This document shows positions 57,847 through 64,000 of a stretch of 64,000 bases of DNA, piece by piece (within the stretch, counting starts at the first letter, position 1; each line of letters opens with the position of its first letter). Under the pieces are notes generated by a model. That model was not told the origin of the DNA. It made no database searches and saw only the letters and a list, made by a program, of their open reading frames with translations. The DNA comes from Tepidimonas thermarum (GTDB lineage: Bacteria > Pseudomonadota > Gammaproteobacteria > Burkholderiales > Burkholderiaceae_C). The stretch is from contig NZ_VJOL01000004.1 of NCBI RefSeq assembly GCF_007556705.1, forward strand, positions 26,549 through 90,548, given 5' to 3'. A program made the translations under genes and the position numbers.

Positions 57847-58928
57847 CCCTGCATGCCCCCCTGATCATCGATGTGGCCGGCACCCGCCTGAGCGACGCCG
57901 ACCGTGCGCGGCTGAGCCATCCGCTCGTCGGCGGCGTCATTCTGTTTGCCCGCAACTGGCGTGATCGGGCGCAGCTGCAGCGCCTGTGCGCGCAGATCAA
58001 GCGGGTGCGGCGCGACCTGCTCATCTGCGTGGACCACGAAGGCGGGCGCGTGCAGCGCTTTCGCACCGACGGCTTTACCCACCTGCCGCCGATGCGCGAC
58101 TTGGGTCGCCTGTGGCGCGAGGCGCCCGAGACGCGCCCCGGCGAGGCGGCGCTGGCGGCGTGCAATGCCGCGACGGCAGCGGGCTACGTGCTGGGGGCCG
58201 AGTTGCGCGCCTGTGGCGTGGATTTGAGCTTTGCCCCGGTGCTGGACCTGGACCACGGCCGCAGCGAGGTGATCGGCGACCGCGCCTTCGACGCCGACGC
58301 CCGCGTCGTGACCATGCTGGCACAAGCCCTGATGCACGGGCTGCGCCTGGCGGGCATGGCGCATTGCGGCAAGCACTTTCCCGGCCACGGCTGGGCCGAG
58401 GCCGATTCGCACGTGGACCTGCCCGTGGACGAGCGGCCGCTGTCGGCCTTGCTGGCCGAGGACGCCGCGCCGTATGGTTGGCTGAGCGCATCGCTGGCGG
58501 CGGTGATGCCCGCGCATGTCGTGTACCCGCAGGTGGACGCGCGGCCGGCCGGGTTCTCGCGCCGCTGGCTGCGCGACATCCTGCGCGATCGGCTGGGCTT
58601 TACCGGGGCGGTGTTCAGCGACGACCTCAGCATGGCCGGCGCGCGCGTGCTGGATGGCCGACCGGTCACCCCAACCGAGGCGGCGCTGGCGGCGCTGGAG
58701 GCCGGCTGCGACCTGGTGCTGCTGTGCAACCAAAGCACGGTGGACGGTGGCGAGCCGATCGATCGGCTCATCGACGGGTTGGCGCGTGCCTACTACGAAG
58801 GCCGCTGGACGCCGGACGAAACCGCCGAGGCGCGCCGGCGCGCGCTGCTGCCGAGCGGCCCCGCGCTGGCATGGGACGCCCTGATGGCCGATCCCCGCTA
58901 CCAGCACGCGCTGGCGCTGCTGCCCTGA
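57843..58928 (+). CDS. nagZ: Beta-N-acetylhexosaminidase NagZ
   Basis: Cytoplasmic family 3 glycosidase that removes GlcNAc from anhydro-muropeptides in cell-wall recycling. In some bacteria its product helps induce AmpC. The 361-residue protein has [18 protein letters not shown], the catalytic Asp/His pair in ADSHVDLP and the nucleophile in [10 protein letters not shown]. It ends the long lepA-to-nagZ run and faces the diguanylate cyclase gene. Confidence 0.95.
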   Translation: MTLHAPLIIDVAGTRLSDADRARLSHPLVGGVILFARNWRDRAQLQRLCAQIKRVRRDLLICVDHEGGRVQRFRTDGFTHLPPMRDLGRLWREAPETRPGEAALAACNAATAAGYVLGAELRACGVDLSFAPVLDLDHGRSEVIGDRAFDADARVVTMLAQALMHGLRLAGMAHCGKHFPGHGWAEADSHVDLPVDERPLSALLAEDAAPYGWLSASLAAVMPAHVVYPQVDARPAGFSRRWLRDILRDRLGFTGAVFSDDLSMAGARVLDGRPVTPTEAALAALEAGCDLVLLCNQSTVDGGEPIDRLIDGLARAYYEGRWTPDETAEARRRALLPSGPALAWDALMADPRYQHALALLP

Positions 58929-58935
58929 CGGGCAG
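58920..58935. terminator. Short hairpin at the nagZ / diguanylate cyclase junction
   Basis: CTGCCC/GGGCAG, a 6-bp stem with a 4-nt loop overlapping the nagZ stop, between convergent genes. No T run is present on either strand, so any terminator role is weak. Confidence 0.22.
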
Positions 58936-58946
58936 GCAGCCGGGGA

Positions 58947-60092
58947 TCATGGGTGGGCCGGTTGCGGGGTGTGCCTTCCCCCCGCTGGGGCGCAGACGAC
59001 GCGGTTGCGCCCGCCGGCTTTGGCATCGTACATGGCCATATCGGCGCGGCGCAGCAGGTCTGACAGCGTCACATCGTCGTCGGAGGCCATCGCCACCCCG
59101 ACACTGATGGTGGGCCGTATGGTTTCGGTTTTCACCGAGATGGCCAGTGCCGCGATGGCCGTGCGTAGCCGTTCAGCAAGGTCGCGTGCTTGCGCGAATT
59201 GGGTGTTGGGCAAAATCAGCGCAAATTCTTCCCCGCCGAGGCGGCCAAAACAGTCGCTGGCGCGCACAAGCTGAACGCAGGTATTGACCACCGCCACCAG
59301 CACCTCGTCGCCGCCAAGGTGTCCGTGGAGGTCATTGATCTGTTTAAAGTGGTCCAGGTCGATGATGAGCAATGCCAACGGTTCGCCGCTGTGGCGGTGC
59401 TGCTGGAGCAGGCGCGCGCCGGTTTCCATCAGATAACGGCGGTTGATGACGCCGGTCAGCGCGTCGCGCGAGGCCTGTGACTGCAGCTCCCGGATGAGCT
59501 GCTCGTTGCGCTGGCGCAGCTCGATGGCCTCGGTCGTTGCGGCATTGATCTGCCGACCGACGAGCAGCATCAGCGCGCAAAACGCCATGCCCAGCGCGCT
59601 CAGGCCGATGTGAAACGCGCTGGGTTCGAGCAACGGCGGCGCGATCAGGGCCAGCACCGGGGGCAGCATGTCCAGCAGCAGCAAGCGAAGGTGCGCGTGG
59701 GACATCGATACGGTCAACGAGATGAGGCCCACGTGCACCAGCATCACGAACATGAGGTTGCCAAAATCCCCAGGCCGCCACGCCCACACCACCAGTGACG
59801 ACCACGCCAACATATGCGCCCCGTGCGCCAGGGCGATGCGGTTGGCCCAGCGGCGTTCCTCGCTCGGCGGTGGTTGGGCCTGCTTGAAGCGCCGGTACAC
59901 CCACAGATAGTGCGCGATGATGAGCAATTCGATGCCCAGCCAAGTCAGCGCCCACGACATCGGTACCCAGTGCGACAGCAGCAGCCCGGTTATGACCGTC
60001 AGCACCGGCGCCACAAAGCGGTCGTGGCGGTGCACGTCCACATACAGGTGCAACTGGGCCAGCCGGACACGGGCACGCGGATCGGCGATCAT
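58947..60092 (-). CDS. Membrane-anchored GGDEF diguanylate cyclase
   Basis: Predicted cyclic-di-GMP synthase of 381 residues. The N-terminal half (about 28-180) holds five or six membrane helices that may sense a signal. A short coiled stretch precedes the GGDEF domain (about 208-365), with active-site GGEEF at 286-290 and the product-inhibition motif RASD at 277-280, five residues upstream. Sampled lines are about 60-65% GC, lower than the neighbours at about 75%. It lies between nagZ and accD, and its downstream targets are not in the window. Confidence 0.9.
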   Translation of the reverse strand: MIADPRARVRLAQLHLYVDVHRHDRFVAPVLTVITGLLLSHWVPMSWALTWLGIELLIIAHYLWVYRRFKQAQPPPSEERRWANRIALAHGAHMLAWSSLVVWAWRPGDFGNLMFVMLVHVGLISLTVSMSHAHLRLLLLDMLPPVLALIAPPLLEPSAFHIGLSALGMAFCALMLLVGRQINAATTEAIELRQRNEQLIRELQSQASRDALTGVINRRYLMETGARLLQQHRHSGEPLALLIIDLDHFKQINDLHGHLGGDEVLVAVVNTCVQLVRASDCFGRLGGEEFALILPNTQFAQARDLAERLRTAIAALAISVKTETIRPTISVGVAMASDDDVTLSDLLRRADMAMYDAKAGGRNRVVCAPAGGRHTPQPAHP

Positions 60093-60139
60093 CGCGGGCG
60101 TCTTCGTTGGGATGGCGTGCGCGTGCCGGTGCTGGCGCG

Positions 60140-61009
60140 TCAGGCCACCGCGTCGGCGCTTTGGCGCTGCAGCATGGCCAGCACGTTGGCCACGGTGGCG
60201 CGCAGCTCGCGCCGGTCGCAGATCATGTCGATCGCGCCCTTTTGCAGCAGAAATTCGGCGCGCTGAAAGCCTTCGGGCAACTTCACGCGCACGGTGTTTT
60301 CGATCACGCGCGGTCCGGCAAAGCCGATCAGGGCTTTGGGCTCGGCGATCACGACATCGCCCATGAAGGCGAAGCTGGCCGATACGCCGCCCATGGTCGG
60401 GTCGGTCAGCACGCTGATGAAGGGCAGGCGCTGGCGGGCGAGCCGGGTCAGCGCGGCGTTGGTCTTGGCCATCTGCATCAGCGACAGCAGGCCCTCCTGC
60501 ATGCGCGCGCCACCGGTGGCGGTAAAGCAGATGAAGGGGACCTTTTGTTCGATCGCGTTGTGGACGCCGCGCACGAAGCGCTCGCCCACCACCGATCCCA
60601 TCGAGCCGCCCATGAAGTCGAACTCGAAGCACGCCACCACCACCGGCAGCGCGTGCACCGCGCCGCCCATGACGACGAGCGCGTCGGTCTCGCCGGTGGC
60701 CTCCAACGCTTCCTTGAGGCGCTCGGGGTATTTGCGGCTGTCCTTGAATTTGAGCGCATCGACGGGCAGCACCTCCTGCCCGATTTCATAACGTCCTTCG
60801 GGGTCGAGGAAGGCGTCGAGCCGCGCGCGCGCGCCAATGCGGTGGTGATGACCGCACTGGGGACAGACGTTGAGGTTTTTTTCCAGATCGGTCTTGTAGA
60901 GCACGGCCTCACAGCTTGGGCACTTGATCCACAAGCCTTCGGGGATGCTGCGCCGCTGGGTGGTCGTGGGGGCGATCTTGGGCGGCAACAGTTTTTCCAG
61001 CCAGGACAT
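60140..61009 (-). CDS. accD: Acetyl-CoA carboxylase carboxyltransferase subunit beta AccD
   Basis: Carboxyltransferase beta subunit that makes malonyl-CoA with AccA. The 289-residue protein has an N-terminal C4 zinc finger (Cys30, 33, 49, 52) and the crotonase-type core with [10 protein letters not shown] and [17 protein letters not shown]-type sequence (AAGGAG) precedes the start. It lies 63 bases after trpA, the frequent trpA-accD linkage. Confidence 0.96.
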   Translation of the reverse strand: MSWLEKLLPPKIAPTTTQRRSIPEGLWIKCPSCEAVLYKTDLEKNLNVCPQCGHHHRIGARARLDAFLDPEGRYEIGQEVLPVDALKFKDSRKYPERLKEALEATGETDALVVMGGAVHALPVVVACFEFDFMGGSMGSVVGERFVRGVHNAIEQKVPFICFTATGGARMQEGLLSLMQMAKTNAALTRLARQRLPFISVLTDPTMGGVSASFAFMGDVVIAEPKALIGFAGPRVIENTVRVKLPEGFQRAEFLLQKGAIDMICDRRELRATVANVLAMLQRQSADAVA

Positions 61010-61072
61010 GGCAACTCCTTGCAGTGGTGGCGTTGGGCAGCGCGGGACTGCCCAATGCCAGCGTGCGCGCGA

Positions 61073-61912
61073 TTATGCGACAGCCGGGGCCGGCGTGGCG
61101 GGCAGCGCGTCCAGCGCGGCGCGAATCTCGCGCACGAACGCCGCGGCTGTGTCGGCCACGCGCTCGCGCGGTTCGTGCTCGATCAACTGGATGAGGCGGG
61201 TGCCGATCACCACCGCGTCGGCGCAGCGGCCCACCGCCTGGGCGCTGGCCGCGTCGCGGATGCCAAAGCCCACCCCAACCGGCACCGACACATGGGCGCG
61301 AATGCGGGGCAGCATGGCCTCCACCGCCGCCGTGTCCAGGTGGCCCGCGCCGGTGACGCCCTTGAGCGAGACGTAATACACATAGCCGCTGGCCAGCCGC
61401 CCCACCTGGGCCATGCGCGCCTCGGTGCTGGTGGGCGCAAGCAAAAAGATCAGGTCCAGCCCGTGCGCGCGCAGGGCGCGGGCAAAGTCCTCGCATTCCT
61501 CCGGCGGGTAGTCCACCACCAGCACACCGTCCACGCCGGCGGCCGCGGCCTCGCGCGCGAAGCTGCCGGCCCCATGGCGGTGCTCCCAGGCTTCGATCGG
61601 GTTGGCGTAGCCCATCAGCACCACCGGCGTCGTCGTGTCGCCGGTGCGGAAGTCGCGCACCATCTGCAACACCTGCGCCAGACCGATGCCGGCGGCCAGC
61701 GCGCGCTCGCCCGCGCGCTGGATCACCGGGCCGTCGGCCATGGGGTCGGAAAACGGCACGCCCAGTTCGAGGATGTCGGCGCCTGCCGTCACCAGGGCGT
61801 GCATCAGCGCAGGGGTGACGTCGGGGTATGGAAAGCCCGCGGTGATGAAGGGGATCAGGGCCTTGCGGCCCTGGGCTTGGAGCAGGTGAAAGGTGGCGTC
61901 GATGCGGCTCAT
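61073..61912 (-). CDS. trpA: Tryptophan synthase alpha subunit
   Basis: Cleaves indole-3-glycerol phosphate and channels indole to TrpB. The 279-residue barrel has catalytic Glu49 ([10 protein letters not shown]) and Asp60 (ADG). The phosphate-binding loops GVTGAG and GFGIRDA are present. It starts four bases after the trpB stop. Confidence 0.96.
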   Translation of the reverse strand: MSRIDATFHLLQAQGRKALIPFITAGFPYPDVTPALMHALVTAGADILELGVPFSDPMADGPVIQRAGERALAAGIGLAQVLQMVRDFRTGDTTTPVVLMGYANPIEAWEHRHGAGSFAREAAAAGVDGVLVVDYPPEECEDFARALRAHGLDLIFLLAPTSTEARMAQVGRLASGYVYYVSLKGVTGAGHLDTAAVEAMLPRIRAHVSVPVGVGFGIRDAASAQAVGRCADAVVIGTRLIQLIEHEPRERVADTAAAFVREIRAALDALPATPAPAVA

Positions 61913-61916
61913 GGCG

Positions 61917-63218
<1,302 letters not shown>

Positions 63219-63268
63219 GAAACTCGTATCCTGGGGTGGGGACGGCAGCCCGCAACCCGGCGGGGCCG

Positions 63269-63952
63269 TCAGGGAGGGGAGGGGTCGGCAGGCATCAGGT
63301 CGGCGCGGCGCACCGCCGCGATGAACGCTTCGACGCGCGCCGGGTCTTTGATACCCTTGGCGGCTTCGACGCCCGAGGAGACGTCAACCGCCCACGGGCG
63401 CACCCGACGCACGCCATCGGTCACATTTGCGGGTGTGAGTCCACCAGACAAAACGACCCGATCGGCGGCGTTGAGTCGAGGGTGTGACCACGGGAAGGCT
63501 GTCCAGTCGAAGGTTTGTCCGCCGCCGCCATAGCCAGGCACCTGCGCATCGATCAGCACGGCGCGCGCGGCGGCGTAGCGCTCGGCGTATTCTAGGAGAT
63601 CGAAGCCAGCGGCGCCAGCGCCCAGCGGCACGCGCGCGGCGCGCAGCCAGGGGCGCGTACCCGCCAGGGCGGCGCACTGTTCGGGGCTTTCGTCGCCATG
63701 GAACTGCAGCATCGCGTGGGGCACGGCGTCCAGCGCCGCGGCCACCGCGTCCGCGCTGGCGTTGACGAACAGCAGCACCGGGGTCACGAACACCGGCAGG
63801 CGCCGGGCCAGCTCCCCGGCGCGGCGGGCGCTGACATGGCGCGGGCTGGCCGGGTACAAGACGAAGCCGATGGCGTCCGCGCCGGCGGCGGCGGCGTGCT
63901 CGACGTCGGCCTCGCGCGTGAGGCCGCAAATTTTGATGCGCGTGCGTCGCAT
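63269..63952 (-). CDS. trpF: Phosphoribosylanthranilate isomerase
   Basis: Amadori isomerase of tryptophan synthesis, 227 residues. The (beta/alpha)8 barrel has the catalytic Cys in IKICGLT and the acid in [18 protein letters not shown], with [10 protein letters not shown] near the C terminus. It is the first trp gene seen here. Bases 63953-64000 upstream show no gene that can be named; a TGA on the minus strand at 63993-63995 could end an upstream gene such as truA, but this cannot be judged. Confidence 0.95.
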   Translation of the reverse strand: MRRTRIKICGLTREADVEHAAAAGADAIGFVLYPASPRHVSARRAGELARRLPVFVTPVLLFVNASADAVAAALDAVPHAMLQFHGDESPEQCAALAGTRPWLRAARVPLGAGAAGFDLLEYAERYAAARAVLIDAQVPGYGGGGQTFDWTAFPWSHPRLNAADRVVLSGGLTPANVTDGVRRVRPWAVDVSSGVEAAKGIKDPARVEAFIAAVRRADLMPADPSPP

Positions 63953-64000
63953 GGTGACAGGTCGGCCGGGGTCACGACCGGGGGTGGGGGGGTCAAAGGG

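Noticed and set aside
63784..63996. 70-codon minus-strand frame at the window end as the end of truA
   Set aside because: It runs into trpF in another frame and shows no TruA sequence; too little upstream sequence is present to judge.

Overview
The window is a stretch of core chromosome from a high-GC betaproteobacterium. Gene content and order (mla-ibaG-murA-his, hinT-tatABC, petABC-sspAB, fab-rpoE-rseAB-mucD-lepA-lepB-rnc-era, trpFBA-accD) point to Burkholderiales and most likely Comamonadaceae. The genus cannot be fixed from the sequence alone. About 73 protein genes and two tRNA genes fill nearly all of it. The longest gap between genes is about 145 bases, so no stretch over 300 bases lacks a gene. 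I see no insertion sequence, prophage, CRISPR array, plasmid origin or clear pseudogene.

Layout. 1-1418: 3' part of gltD. 1504-8690 (+): Mla phospholipid-transport operon (mlaF, E, D, A, C, B), an inserted ABC-2 exporter pair, ibaG and murA. 8687-15549 (+): histidine operon hisG, D, C, B, H, A, F, I, E, joined to murA by start/stop overlaps. 15546-17994 (+): small membrane protein, hinT and tatABC, facing a membrane-anchored DegS-like protease (17997-19133, -). 19268-25522 (+): DUF3149 protein, Nif3-like protein, pdxA, cytochrome bc1 (petABC) and sspAB. 25622-27423: tRNA-Thr(UGU), an ArnT-like glycosyltransferase and tRNA-Ser(CGA) in opposite orientation. 27474-31022 (-): trpS, an M50 peptidase, yciO and rnm. 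31061-33479 (+): murJ and a SirB1-family gene. 33534-34565 (-): purM. 34654-39318 (+): permease, hda, HAD phosphatase, pcnB, folK. 39358-39990 (-): pdxH. 40027-46495 (+): yceD-rpmF-plsX-fabH-fabD-fabG-acpP-fabF. 46500-50954 (+): a two-helix membrane protein, rpoE-rseA-rseB and a periplasmic DegP/MucD protease. 51051-58928 (+): lepA-lepB-DUF4845-rnc-era-recO-pdxJ-acpS-nagZ. 58947-63952 (-): a diguanylate cyclase, accD, trpA, trpB and trpF.

How it works together. Much of the window serves the envelope: lipid asymmetry (Mla), peptidoglycan (MurA, MurJ, NagZ), fatty acid and phospholipid synthesis (Fab, PlsX, AccD, AcpS), Tat and signal peptidase export, and the sigma-E stress circuit with two HtrA-type proteases. 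The rest is histidine, tryptophan and pyridoxine synthesis, the respiratory bc1 complex, and translation or RNA maturation (LepA, RNase III, Era, PcnB, Rnm, YceD-L32).

Novelty. I found no clear undescribed multi-gene system. The best leads are regulatory and architectural: a terminator-like hairpin that every lepA transcript must pass; a recurring -10-like hexamer 6-9 nt before start codons that lack a Shine-Dalgarno sequence (possible leaderless mRNAs), twice in 36-38 bp divergent spacers; a TrpS with an appended YegP-like domain; and a pilin-like N terminus on the DUF4845 protein.
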